NCBI RefSeq assembly: GCF_004919105.1
Contig: NZ_STGK01000001.1
Location: 124,001-188,000 of the forward strand
DNA length: 64,000 nt
Direction of reading: 5' to 3'
Source of the DNA: Nocardioides sp. GY 10113
Lineage (GTDB): Bacteria > Actinomycetota > Actinomycetes > Propionibacteriales > Nocardioidaceae
A program made the position numbers and the translations under genes. A model generated the notes under the pieces. That model was not told the origin of the DNA and made no database searches. It saw only the letters and a program-made list of their open reading frames with translations. Below, piece after piece: positions 8,076 through 17,561 of this stretch (position 1 is its first letter; every line of letters starts with the position of its first letter).

Positions 8076-8558
8076 TCAGGCGCCGGGGCGCGGCCGCAGC
8101 GCGACCGGGTCGTTGCGGTACCGCTCGAGCGTGGCGCGGACCTCGTCGCTGATCGGCCACGCCGCCTCGGTGGTGGTGTCCCAGAGGACCAGGGTGCTCT
8201 CCGCGGCCACCGCCGGCTCCTGGTCGGGCGCCACCCGCAGCTCGTAGTCGACGGTGATCGAGGTGCGGCCGACGTGCGCCACCCAGATCCGGACCAGGAA
8301 GGGCTGGAACGGCTGGAAGCGCATCTCCGCGTGGTACTCGATCCGCTGCGCGCCCATCAGCATCGTGACCTGGGCGGGAAGGTCGTGGAGCAGCCCGGGG
8401 CGGCCGTCCGTGCCCGGCACCGGGACGTAGCGGAAGAAGAGCAGCCGGGCCTCGTCCAGGACCCGCACGGCCTCCACGTTGTCGACGTGCCCGCCGAGGT
8501 TGACGTCGCGCAGCCGCGCCTGGATCTCGCAGTCGAACACCATGCCCACGCCCGGCAT
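8076..8558 (-). CDS. Acyl-CoA thioesterase, hotdog fold
   Basis: This 160-residue protein of the 4HBT/YbgC-like hotdog family hydrolyses acyl-CoA esters. 'RLRDVNLGGHVDNVEAVRVLDEAR' is the active-site strand and helix of the family, and 'PFLVRIWVAHVGRTSITVDYEL' forms the central sheet. The first codons MPGVG may not be translated; MVFDCEIQ six residues in is an alternative start. It is convergent with the GDT1 gene (45-base gap) and divergent from the PCD-VOC gene. The natural substrate is unknown. Confidence 0.85.
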   Translation of the reverse strand: MPGVGMVFDCEIQARLRDVNLGGHVDNVEAVRVLDEARLLFFRYVPVPGTDGRPGLLHDLPAQVTMLMGAQRIEYHAEMRFQPFQPFLVRIWVAHVGRTSITVDYELRVAPDQEPAVAAESTLVLWDTTTEAAWPISDEVRATLERYRNDPVALRPRPGA

Positions 8559-8622
8559 CCTCGCAGCCCCGACGCGCGGGTCGTCGGGTGCGTCCCGGTC
8601 CGGATCGGCCTAGCGTGGGCCC

Positions 8623-9270
8623 ATGGAGAAGATCACCGCGCAGCAGTTCTCGGAGGCTGACGGGGTCGAGGACTGGCGGGTGCTGTGGTGGCAGGCCTTC
8701 GCGGTCTACCGCACCGGCGACTTCGCGACCGGGCTGGCGTTCGTCAACGAGATCGGCCGGCTGGCCGAGGCGGCGGACCACCACCCCGACCTCAACCTGC
8801 GCTACGGCCGGCTCGAGATCCGGTTGGCCACGCACTCCGCGGGCTCGCTGACCGACCTGGACCTCTCGCTGGCCCGGGAGATCTCCGCGGCGGCACGCGC
8901 GCTCGGGGTCGAGGCGGAGGTGCAGCACGTGCGGACCTGGGAGTTCGCGCTCGACGCGATGGACGTGGACGCGGTCCGGGACTTCTGGTGCGCGGTGCTC
9001 GGCTACGAGCGGGACGGCGACACCGACGTCTCGGACCCGCTCGGGCTCTACCCGCCCGTCTACGTGCAGCAGATGGACCAGCCGCGGACCGGCCGCAACC
9101 GGATCCACATCGACGTCGGGGTTCCCCACGACCAGGCCCGGGCCCGGGTCGCCGAGGCGCTCGCCGCCGGCGGCACCCTGGTCAACGACGACTTCGCGCC
9201 GGCCTGGTGGACGCTCGCCGATCCTGAGGGAAACGAGGTCGACATCGCGACCTGGCAGGGTCGGGACTGA
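8623..9270 (+). CDS. Pterin-4a-carbinolamine dehydratase-like / VOC (glyoxalase-like) fusion protein
   Basis: The 215-residue protein joins two small domains. Residues 1-95 resemble pterin-4a-carbinolamine dehydratase, with the active-site pattern EAADHHPDLNLRYGRLEI and a later THSAGSLTDLD. Residues 105-215 are a VOC fold (FALDAMDVDAVRDFWCAVLGY ... WWTLADPEGNEVDIATW), the Glyoxalase_6 type. This fusion is common in actinomycetes and its function is not settled. A TAGCGT box at 8611-8616 is six bases before the ATG, so the mRNA is probably leaderless. I see no aromatic amino acid hydroxylase in the window that would need pterin recycling. Confidence 0.85.
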   Translation: MEKITAQQFSEADGVEDWRVLWWQAFAVYRTGDFATGLAFVNEIGRLAEAADHHPDLNLRYGRLEIRLATHSAGSLTDLDLSLAREISAAARALGVEAEVQHVRTWEFALDAMDVDAVRDFWCAVLGYERDGDTDVSDPLGLYPPVYVQQMDQPRTGRNRIHIDVGVPHDQARARVAEALAAGGTLVNDDFAPAWWTLADPEGNEVDIATWQGRD

Positions 9271-9289
9271 GGGGCGGCCCCGGCCGGCG

Positions 9290-9313
9290 CTCAGCGGCTC
9301 AGGGCGCTCTCAG
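9290..9313 (+). promoter_or_regulatory. CTCAG direct repeats upstream of a small orphan gene
   Basis: CTCAG occurs at 9290, 9298 and 9309. The last two form CTCAG-N6-CTCAG, an 11-bp period typical of OmpR-family response regulators. The same arrangement stands upstream of the MprA-like regulator gene (50425-50440), inside near-identical GCGCTCTCAG context. Confidence 0.45.
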
Positions 9314-9337
9314 CCTGGGCTGTCATGGTCGTTGACC

Positions 9338-9574
9338 ATGACCGGTGACAGCAGTGAGGAGCCCCAGCCCCGCCCCCAGCCCCAGCCCGCCCGCCGGCGG
9401 CGTCGTACGGCGCTGGTCACGTCGCGGTGGGCCGCGTCGGCGGCGGTGATCGCGGCGATGACGTCGGGCGGCGCGGCGGCCGCGGACGAGGGCGTCGACA
9501 GCGCCCCGAGCGGACCGGTGGCGAGCGCGTTCGCCGACCCGCCGGAGGACCTGGACCTCGAAGGTCCCGCCTGA
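9338..9574 (+). CDS. Small hypothetical protein, basic-hydrophobic N-terminal half
   Basis: No family is recognised. The 78-residue product has a Pro/Gln-rich start (EEPQPRPQPQPARRRRR), a hydrophobic stretch (WAASAAVIAAMTSGGAAAA, about residues 30-48) that could be a signal peptide or membrane anchor, and an acidic tail. The ATG at 9338 lies inside a perfect 9-bp inverted repeat (GTCATGGTC-GTT-GACCATGAC, 9322-9342) that could hide the start codon in the mRNA. CTCAG direct repeats upstream suggest control by the MprAB-like system at 48-50 kb. The composition and context favour a real gene, but not strongly. Confidence 0.5.
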   Translation: MTGDSSEEPQPRPQPQPARRRRRTALVTSRWAASAAVIAAMTSGGAAAADEGVDSAPSGPVASAFADPPEDLDLEGPA

Positions 9575-9625
9575 CCGTTCCCCGTGTCCGTTCCCCTGCC
9601 TGGCCCCGCGTGCTGAAGTGGGCGC

Positions 9626-10651
9626 ATGAGGATCCTGGTGCTGGGCGGAACGGTCTTCCTCTCCCGGGAGGTCGCGGCGGCGGCGGTGGACCGCGGGCAC
9701 GAGGTGGTCTGCGCCTGTCGGGGTGAGTCGGGTGCGGTGCCTGCGGGCGCCGAGCTGGTCCGCTGGGACTGGTCCGAGGAGCCGCCCGCGGCGCTGGCCG
9801 ACCCCGGGGCGGGCGCCGGGTTCGACGCGGTGGTCCAGGTCGGTCGGCTGCCGGGCGTGGTCGCCCGCGCCGTCGCGCTGCTGCCCGACGCCCACCACCT
9901 CTTCGTCTCCTCGGTGAGCGCGTACGCCGACGACGCCTCGCCGGCCGGCCCGGGCCAGGGCGTGCTGCACCCGGCGCTGCACCAGGACCTCGACCTGGCC
10001 GAGCACCCCGCGGCGTACGGGCCGATGAAGGTCGCGTGCGAGGAGGTCGTGCGGGCCGGCGCGGCGAGGGCGACGGTGGTGCGGCCCGGGCTGATCGTCG
10101 GTCCCGGCGACCCGACCGGGCGGTTCACGTACTGGGCCGAGCGCCTGGCGGCGGCCGGGGCGGGGGAGCGGGTGCTGGCGCCCGGCAGCCCCGAGGACGT
10201 CGTCCAGGTGATCGACGTGCGGGACCTGGCGGCGTGGATCGTGGCGCTCGCCGAGCGCGGCACGACGGGCACCTACGACGCCGTCGGGGAGCCGGTGCGC
10301 ATCGCCGACCTGCTCGCCGCCGCCGGGACTGCGGCGGAGCTGGTCTGGGTGGACGCGGAGTTCCTCGCCGCCCACGGTGTGGAGCCCTGGGCCGGCCCGG
10401 AGTCGCTGCCGCTGTGGCTCCCGCGCCCCGCGTACGACGGGATGCTGGCCCACGACCCGACGCCGGCGATCGACGCCGGACTGGCGCTGCGACCCCTCGC
10501 GGAGACCTTCGCCGACACCGCGGCGTGGCTGGGTGCGGAGCCGGGCGCCGTGGTCACCGGGCTCTCCCGCGACCGGGAGGGCGAGGTGCTGGCGGAGTGG
10601 GCTGCCGCGGCGGGGCCGGGGTCGGGTCGTGTGCCTGAGGCACGCGCATAG
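9626..10651 (+). CDS. NAD-dependent epimerase/dehydratase (extended SDR-like)
   Basis: This is a 341-residue Rossmann protein starting MRILVLGGTVFLSREVAAAAVDRGHEV, an NAD(P)-binding fold of the atypical/extended SDR type. 'FVSSVSAYAD' and 'AAYGPMKVACEEVV' hold the Ser and the Y-x3-K catalytic residues, and 'VRPGLIVGPGDPTGRFTYW' is typical of the family. Reductase or isomerase activity on a sugar-nucleotide or small molecule is likely; the substrate is unknown. The last eight residues and the TAG stop are encoded by the left arm of a 50-bp dispersed repeat (10624-10673), so the original C-terminus has been altered or trimmed. Confidence 0.85.
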   Translation: MRILVLGGTVFLSREVAAAAVDRGHEVVCACRGESGAVPAGAELVRWDWSEEPPAALADPGAGAGFDAVVQVGRLPGVVARAVALLPDAHHLFVSSVSAYADDASPAGPGQGVLHPALHQDLDLAEHPAAYGPMKVACEEVVRAGAARATVVRPGLIVGPGDPTGRFTYWAERLAAAGAGERVLAPGSPEDVVQVIDVRDLAAWIVALAERGTTGTYDAVGEPVRIADLLAAAGTAAELVWVDAEFLAAHGVEPWAGPESLPLWLPRPAYDGMLAHDPTPAIDAGLALRPLAETFADTAAWLGAEPGAVVTGLSRDREGEVLAEWAAAAGPGSGRVPEARA

Positions 10652-10673
10652 GCGGGTCTGGGGCACACGACCC
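10624..10673. repeat. 50-bp palindromic dispersed repeat, epimerase 3' end
   Basis: Perfect 12-bp arms (GGGTCGTGTGCC / GGCACACGACCC) flank a 26-base centre with the conserved blocks AGGCA and GGTCT. The copy at 14009-14058 has the same length, arms and blocks. It contains the stop codon of the epimerase and could work as a terminator. Confidence 0.8.
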
Positions 10674-10712
10674 AGTCAGCGCCGGACTGCCGGCCCCCAG
10701 AAGAAATGACTT

Positions 10713-10734
10713 ACAGACAGTCTTGACTGTTTGT
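10713..10734. promoter_or_regulatory. 22-bp TetR-type operator over the promoter of the atu-like operon
   Basis: ACAGACAGTC-TT-GACTGTTTGT is a palindrome with one mismatched pair, about 20 bases before the TetR start. Its right part contains a TTGACT box that could serve as the -35, so a bound regulator would block the promoter. Confidence 0.7.
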
Positions 10735-10751
10735 TTGCGCGGGGGCACGAT

Positions 10752-11432
10752 GTGGCCGTGGCCACAGCACCGACCCGCGTCCCGCAGGAGGAGCGCACCC
10801 GTGCCATGCGCGCCCGGCTGCTGGAGGCCACCGTCGAGCTGCTCGTCGAGAAGGGGTTCGGCGGCACCAGCACCACGCTGGTCTCCGAACGCGCCGGGGT
10901 CAGCAGGGGCGCCCAGCTCCACCACTTCCCGACCAAGAACGACCTCGTCGTCGCCGCCGTCGCCCACCTGACGGAGATCCGGGGCAGTGACCTGGAGCGC
11001 GCCGCCGCCGCGTTGCCGGACGGCACACACCGCACCCTCGCCGTGCTGGAGATGCTCGGTGACCACTTCGCCTCGCCCGTCTTCACCGCGGCCCTGGAGC
11101 TGTGGGTCGCCGCACGGACCGACCCCGCCCTCCACGATGCCGTGGCCCCGCTCGAGCAGCGGGTCGGCCGCGAGACCCACCGGCTCACCGTCGAGCTGCT
11201 CGGCGTCGACGAGTCCCAGCCGGGTGCGCGCGAGCTCGTCCAGGCCACGCTCGACCTGGTCCGCGGCCTCGGCCTGGCCGCGACGCTCGGCGACGACACC
11301 GCACGCCGCCGGCGGATCCTCGCGCAGTGGGCGCGCACCCTCGACACGGCCCTGGCGCCCGACCGCGCGACCCCGGCAGACTCCGCCACCCCCGCGCGAC
11401 CACAGCTTCCGCAGCAGAAGGAGACCCGATGA
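10752..11432 (+). CDS. TetR-family regulator of the AtuA/acyl-CoA operon
   Basis: A roughly 226-residue TetR protein: helix-turn-helix in the first 60 residues (ARLLEATVELLVEKGFGGTSTTLVSERAGVSRGAQLHHFPTKNDL is the pattern, seen in pieces) and a helical C-terminal domain. The GTG at 10752 is chosen as start; GTG 10758 and a TTG at 10731 inside the operator are alternatives. The gene overlaps the next by ATGA, so the regulator is the first gene of the operon it probably represses through the palindrome at 10713-10734. The inducer is presumably an acyl-CoA intermediate of the pathway. Confidence 0.88.
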   Translation: MAVATAPTRVPQEERTRAMRARLLEATVELLVEKGFGGTSTTLVSERAGVSRGAQLHHFPTKNDLVVAAVAHLTEIRGSDLERAAAALPDGTHRTLAVLEMLGDHFASPVFTAALELWVAARTDPALHDAVAPLEQRVGRETHRLTVELLGVDESQPGARELVQATLDLVRGLGLAATLGDDTARRRRILAQWARTLDTALAPDRATPADSATPARPQLPQQKETR

Positions 11433-12253
11433 GCGTCCTGGACGACGTCCTGGCGGACCTGACCGCCGAGGGCGACCAGCTGAGGGCGGCCGTGGCCGGC
11501 CTCGACCCGGCGCAGTGGGCCACGCCCACCCCGGCGCCCGGGTGGAGCATCGCGACCCAGGTCGCGCACCTGCTGTGGACCGACGAGGTCGCGGCGCTGG
11601 CCGCCGCCGCGCACACGCCGGCGGGCAAGGAGGCCTGGGACGCCGTGGTCCTCGCCGCGATCAACGACCCGACGGGCTACGTCGACGCCTGTGCCCTGGA
11701 GGTCGCGGACCTGCCGCCGTCCGCGCTGCTGGCCCGTTGGGACGCGGCACGCGCCGGCCTCCAGGAGGCGCTGCGCGCGGTGCCCGAGGGGCAGCGGATG
11801 CCGTGGTTCGGCCCGCCGATGTCGCCCACCTCGATGGGCACGGCGCGGTTCATGGAGACCTGGGCCCACTCCCTCGACGTCTACGACGCGCTCGCCGCCG
11901 GCGCCGGGCTCGCCCGCCCCGAGCCGACCGACCGGATCCGCCACGTCGCCCACATCGGTGTCCGCACCCGGAACTTCGCCTTCGGTCAGCGCCAGATGGA
12001 GCCGCCCGCCGAGGAGTTCCGCGTCGAGCTCACCGCGCCCAGCGGTGCCACCTGGGCCTGGGGGCCCGAGGACGCCGCCCAGCGGGTCAGCGGGTCGGCG
12101 TACGAGTTCTGCCAGCTGGTCACCCAGCGCCTCCACCGCGACGACACCGACCTGGCCGCCGTCGGCGAGGAGGCCGAGCGCTGGCTCGGCATCGCCCAGG
12201 CCTTCGCCGGCCCTCCGGGCGGCGGACGAGACCCGAAGGGGGAGGACGCATGA
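11429..12253 (+). CDS. TIGR03084-family DinB-like metal-binding protein
   Basis: The 274-residue product matches the actinobacterial TIGR03084 family, with a maleylpyruvate-isomerase/DinB-like four-helix bundle at the N-terminus (residues 1-150; potential metal ligands in PGWSIATQVAHLLWTDE, METWAHSLDVYDAL). These folds bind Zn2+ or Ni2+ and often act as thiol-dependent transferases or isomerases with mycothiol. The family is regularly found beside AtuA and acyl-CoA carboxylase genes, and it overlaps AtuA here by four bases (ATGA), so it likely performs a step of the same pathway. The exact reaction is not known. Confidence 0.85.
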   Translation: MSVLDDVLADLTAEGDQLRAAVAGLDPAQWATPTPAPGWSIATQVAHLLWTDEVAALAAAAHTPAGKEAWDAVVLAAINDPTGYVDACALEVADLPPSALLARWDAARAGLQEALRAVPEGQRMPWFGPPMSPTSMGTARFMETWAHSLDVYDALAAGAGLARPEPTDRIRHVAHIGVRTRNFAFGQRQMEPPAEEFRVELTAPSGATWAWGPEDAAQRVSGSAYEFCQLVTQRLHRDDTDLAAVGEEAERWLGIAQAFAGPPGGGRDPKGEDA

Positions 12254-13986
12254 GCGCGCCCATCCGGATCGGCAACTGCTCCGGCTTCTACGGCGACCGG
12301 CTGAGCGCCCTGCGCGAGCAGCTCGACGGTGGCCACCTCGACGTGATCACCGGCGACTACCTGGCCGAGCTGACCATGCTGATCCTCGGCAAGGACACGA
12401 TCCGCGACGCCGACCTCGGCTACGCCCGGACGTTCCTCACCCAGCTCGAGGACACCCTCGGCGACGCGCTGTCCCGGGGCGTCAAGATCGTCTCCAACGC
12501 CGGCGGCCTCAACCCCGCCGGGCTCGCCGCCAAGGTCCGCGAGCTCGCCGACCGCCTCGGCGTGCCGGCGAAGGTCGCCCACGTCGAGGGCGACGACCTC
12601 CGCGGCTCCGGCCGGTTCGAGGCCGCGCTGACCGCCAACGCCTACCTCGGCGCCTTCGGCATCGCCTCCGCGCTCGCCGCCGGCGCCGACATCGTGATCA
12701 CCGGGCGGGTCACCGATGCCTCGGTGGTCGTCGGCCCCGCGATCGCCCACCACGGATGGAAGCCCGAGGACCACGACGAGCTCGCCGGGGCGGTCGCCGC
12801 CGGCCACGTGATCGAGTGCGGCACCCAGGCGACCGGAGGCAACTTCTCCGGCTTCGTCGACCTGTTCCGCGCCGGCCGCCCGATGACCCGCCCGCTCGGC
12901 TTCCCGATCGCCGAGATCGCCGCCGACGGCTCCAGCGTGATCACCAAGCACGAGGGCACCGGCGGCGCCGTCACCGTGGACACCGTCACCGCCCAGCTGC
13001 TCTACGAGATCCAGTCCACCCGCTACCTCAACCCCGACGTCACCACCCGGCTGGACTCGATCCGGCTGCGCGAGGTCGGCACCGACCGGGTGGAGATCTC
13101 CGGGGTGACCGGCGCCCCGCCGCCGGAGCGGCTCAAGGTCGCGGTCACCACCGTCGGCGGCTGGCGCAACCAGGCGGAGTTCGTGCTCACCGGCCTCGAC
13201 ATCGACGCCAAGGCCGACTGGCTGCGCGAGCAGCTGACCCCGCACCTGGTCGCCGACGAGGTCGCCTGGAGCCTCTCGGGCCACCGTGCCGCCGACGCCG
13301 ACACCGAGGAGGGCGCCTCCGTGCTGCTCCGGTGCGTGGTGAAGGACCCCGCGCCCGACCCGGTCGGCAAGGCGTTCACCTCGCCCCTGGTCGAGCTCGC
13401 CCTGGCCTCCTACCCCGGCTTCACCATGACCACGCCGCCGGGCAAGCCGTCGCCGTACGGCGTCTACACGCCGGCGTACGTCGACCGGGGCGACGTCGAG
13501 CACACGGTGGTGCACGCCGACGGCAGCCGCGAGGTGATCGCCGACCCGGGCACCTACCTGGAGCAGGTCGCGCCCGACGAGCTCGACCCGGCGCTGGGGC
13601 GGCGGCCGTCGCCGTACCCCGCCCCGGCGGACACGATCACCCGCCGGATGCCGCTGGGCGCGTTCGTGCACGCCCGCTCCGGTGACAAGGGCGGCAACGC
13701 CAACATCGGCCTCTGGGTCAAGAACGACGGCTCGGAGCGGTACGCGGCGCGGGTCACCTGGCTGGCCAAGCTGATGAGCCCGCGCAAGGTGCGCGAGCTG
13801 ATCCCGGAGGCATCCGACCTCGACGTCGACGTCTACCTGCTGCCCAACCTCGGCGCGGTCAACGTCGTCGTCCACGGGCTGCTCGGCGACGGCGTGGCCG
13901 CCTCGACCCGGTTCGACCCGCAGGCCAAGGGGCTGGGCGAGTGGATGCGCAGCCGCGCGGTGCACATCCAGGAGGACCTCGTATGA
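12250..13986 (+). CDS. atuA: AtuA family protein (DUF1446 plus AtuA-like C-terminal domain)
   Basis: This is a 578-residue AtuA homologue. Residues 1-450 form the DUF1446 domain (IRIGNCSGFYGDRLSALREQ, VKIVSNAGGLNPAGLAAKV, DIVITGRVTDASVVVGPAIAHHGW, ECGTQATGGNFSGF). The last 110 residues form the AtuA-like ferredoxin-fold domain (GAFVHARSGDKGGNANIGLWV), which in some organisms is a separate protein. AtuA is essential for acyclic terpene (citronellol/geraniol) use in Pseudomonas, but its biochemical role is unsettled. Position between TIGR03084 and acyl-CoA dehydrogenase, with biotin carboxylase subunits downstream, supports a terpenoid or branched-acyl carboxylation route. The start is the ATG overlapping the previous stop. 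Confidence 0.88.
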   Translation: MSAPIRIGNCSGFYGDRLSALREQLDGGHLDVITGDYLAELTMLILGKDTIRDADLGYARTFLTQLEDTLGDALSRGVKIVSNAGGLNPAGLAAKVRELADRLGVPAKVAHVEGDDLRGSGRFEAALTANAYLGAFGIASALAAGADIVITGRVTDASVVVGPAIAHHGWKPEDHDELAGAVAAGHVIECGTQATGGNFSGFVDLFRAGRPMTRPLGFPIAEIAADGSSVITKHEGTGGAVTVDTVTAQLLYEIQSTRYLNPDVTTRLDSIRLREVGTDRVEISGVTGAPPPERLKVAVTTVGGWRNQAEFVLTGLDIDAKADWLREQLTPHLVADEVAWSLSGHRAADADTEEGASVLLRCVVKDPAPDPVGKAFTSPLVELALASYPGFTMTTPPGKPSPYGVYTPAYVDRGDVEHTVVHADGSREVIADPGTYLEQVAPDELDPALGRRPSPYPAPADTITRRMPLGAFVHARSGDKGGNANIGLWVKNDGSERYAARVTWLAKLMSPRKVRELIPEASDLDVDVYLLPNLGAVNVVVHGLLGDGVAASTRFDPQAKGLGEWMRSRAVHIQEDLV

Positions 13987-14008
13987 GCGCCGTGCCGACT
14001 CGTGGGGC

Positions 14009-14058
14009 GGGTCGTGTGCCCCAGGCATCGCCGGGCCGGGGTCTCGGGCACACGACCC
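14009..14058. repeat. 50-bp palindromic dispersed repeat between atuA and an acyl-CoA dehydrogenase
   Basis: This has the same 12-bp arms (GGGTCGTGTGCC / GGCACACGACCC), AGGCA and GGTCT blocks and total length as the copy at 10624-10673. It lies 22 bases beyond the atuA stop and 28 before the next ATG, inside a same-strand operon, so it may give partial termination or mRNA stability. Confidence 0.8.
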
Positions 14059-14086
14059 CCGCCGGGTCCATCGACGGAGGAGCGCG

Positions 14087-15235
14087 ATGAGCTGGGACGG
14101 CATCTGGGACGACGAGCGTCGCGCGCTGCGCGAGGCCGCCGCGGAGTTCGCCCGCCGCGAGATCATCCCCGACCTCGCCGACTGGGAGGACGCCGGCGAG
14201 CTGCCGCGCAGCCTGACCCGGGCCACGGCCAAGGCCGGGATGCTGAGCATCGGCTACCCCGAGGAGGTCGGCGGGGACGGTGGCGACCTGATCGACGTCT
14301 GCGCGTTCCAGGAGGGGCTGATGTCCGCCGGCGTCTCCGGCGGTCTGATGGCCTCGCTGTTCACCCACGGCATCGCGGTGCCGCACATGATCGCCCACGG
14401 CTCGCCGTACCTCCTCGACGCCTACGTCCGGCCCACGCTGGCCGGGGAGAAGATCGGCAGCCTCGGGATCACCGAGCCCGGCGGCGGCTCCGACGTCGCC
14501 GGCCTGACCACCCGCGCGGTCCGCGACGGCGACCACTGGGTGATCAACGGCGCCAAGACCTTCATCACCTCGGCGGTCCGCGGCGACTACGTGGTCACCG
14601 CGTGCCGCACCGGCGAGGCCGGCCACGCCGGCATCTCCCTGATCGTCGTCGACCAGGGCACCCCCGGGTTCTCGGTGAGCCGGTCGCTGCGGAAGATGGG
14701 CTGGCACTGCTCCGACACCGCCGAGCTCGCCTACGACGACGTGCGGGTCCCGGTCGAGAACCTGGTCGGGGAGGAGAACCAGGGCTTCTACTACATCGCC
14801 GAGCAGTTCGTCGTCGAGCGGATCCTGCTCGCCCTCCAGGGCTACGGCCACGCGATGCGCTGCCTCGACCTCGCCGCCGGCTACGCCCGCGAGCGCGAGA
14901 CGTTCGGCAAGCCGCTGGTGAGGAACCAGGTGGTCCGCGCCCAGCTCGTCGAGATGCACCGCCAGGTCGAGGTGGCCCGGACCTACACGCTCGAGGTGGC
15001 GCGCCGGCACCTCGCCGGCGAGTCGGTCATCGCCGAGGCGTGCCTGGCCAAGCAGACCTCGGTCGACACCGCGGTCGCGGTCAGCGACCTGGCCGTCCAG
15101 CTCTTCGGCGGCGCCGGCTACCTGCACGGCACCGAGGTCGAGCGGCACTACCGCGACGCCCGGATCCTGCCGATCGGCGGGGGCGCCACCGAGGTGCTCA
15201 CCGACCTCGCCGCCCGGCTGCTCGGCTACGCCTGA
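14087..15235 (+). CDS. Acyl-CoA dehydrogenase
   Basis: The 382-residue FAD enzyme oxidises an acyl-CoA to the 2-enoyl-CoA, passing electrons to ETF. Family motifs are 'SLGITEPGGGSDVAGL' (about 125-140), 'WVINGAKTFITS', and the C-terminal 'VQLFGGAGYLHGTEVERHYRDARILPIGGGATEV' region. The catalytic base cannot be fixed by eye. In the Atu pathway this would be the AtuD (citronellyl-CoA dehydrogenase) step, before carboxylation. A second, less similar acyl-CoA dehydrogenase closes the operon at 19559. The start ATG has a GGAGGAGCG ribosome site. Confidence 0.9.
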   Translation: MSWDGIWDDERRALREAAAEFARREIIPDLADWEDAGELPRSLTRATAKAGMLSIGYPEEVGGDGGDLIDVCAFQEGLMSAGVSGGLMASLFTHGIAVPHMIAHGSPYLLDAYVRPTLAGEKIGSLGITEPGGGSDVAGLTTRAVRDGDHWVINGAKTFITSAVRGDYVVTACRTGEAGHAGISLIVVDQGTPGFSVSRSLRKMGWHCSDTAELAYDDVRVPVENLVGEENQGFYYIAEQFVVERILLALQGYGHAMRCLDLAAGYARERETFGKPLVRNQVVRAQLVEMHRQVEVARTYTLEVARRHLAGESVIAEACLAKQTSVDTAVAVSDLAVQLFGGAGYLHGTEVERHYRDARILPIGGGATEVLTDLAARLLGYA

Positions 15236-15304
15236 CCCCGAGACCCTCGACGACTCCCCTCCCGCTCCCGACGTACCGCTCCCGATCTTCCCGAAGGACA
15301 AGCG

Positions 15305-15798
15305 ATGCCCCTGATCAAGCCGCTCACCGGCTCCGTGTCGGTGCACATGCGCGCCACCCCCGACCAGGTCTGGGACCTGGTCAGCGACGTCACCCGGATC
15401 GGCGAGTTCTCCCCGGAGACCTTCGAGGCGGTCTGGACCCACGGCTCGACCGGGCCCGAGGTCGGCGCCCGGTTCAAGGGCCACGTCAAGCGCAACGGCG
15501 TCGGCCCCGTCTACTGGTCGCCCTGCACGGTCACCGCCTGCGTGCCCGGGGAGCTCTTCGAGTTCTCCGTCGGGCTGGACGCCAACCCGATCAACAACTG
15601 GGGCTACCGCCTCGAGCCGGCCACCGAGGGCGGGGTCGAGGGCACCCGGGTGACGGAGTACTTCCGGCTCAGCCCGGCCTGGTACGTCCGCGCCTACTGG
15701 GTGCTGCTCGGCCACCTGCGGGGACGGACCAACGAGCGCGGGATGCGCACCACCCTGGAGCGGATGAAGGCCGTCCTCGAGGCCGAAGGAGCACAGCA

Positions 15799-15802
<4 letters not shown>
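15305..15802 (+). CDS. SRPBCC-family protein
   Basis: This is a 165-residue helix-grip (polyketide cyclase/START-like) protein: 'SVSVHMRATPDQVWDLVSDVTRIGEFSPETFEAVW' is the N-terminal signature, followed by beta strands ending 'YFRLSPAWYVRAYWVLLGHLRGRTNERGMRTTLERMKAVLE'. Such folds bind hydrophobic ligands. Ligand and activity are unknown; its stop overlaps the start of the carboxylase beta gene (GTGA), so it is part of the operon and may bind a terpenoid or acyl substrate. Confidence 0.85.
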
Positions 15803-17433
<1,631 letters not shown>

Positions 17434-17531
17434 GCGAGCAGCGACATGCGAGGAACGAGCACGGCGCGTCGCGAGCTCAGGGTGAGCAAGCCCTGCGACC
17501 GAGGGACGAGGTCGCAGCGGGCGCGTCGAAA
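17434..17531. repeat. Low-complexity GC-rich spacer, probable genome-repeat remnant
   Basis: The gap between the carboxylase beta stop and the ribosome site of the alpha gene is filled with short GAGCGAGCAGCGA / GCGACCGAGGGACGAGGTCGC motifs ending GCGCGTCGAAACC. Such strings resemble interspersed repeats of actinomycete genomes. I find no second full copy in this window and no gene in it. Confidence 0.4.
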
Positions 17532-17561
17532 CCAGAACGTCGACCCCAGAGGAACCATCTG

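Noticed and set aside
11986..14250. 754-codon minus-strand frame opposite atuA
   Set aside because: Composition is repetitive Gly/Val/Arg/Asp, typical of a shadow of a high-GC gene on the opposite strand.
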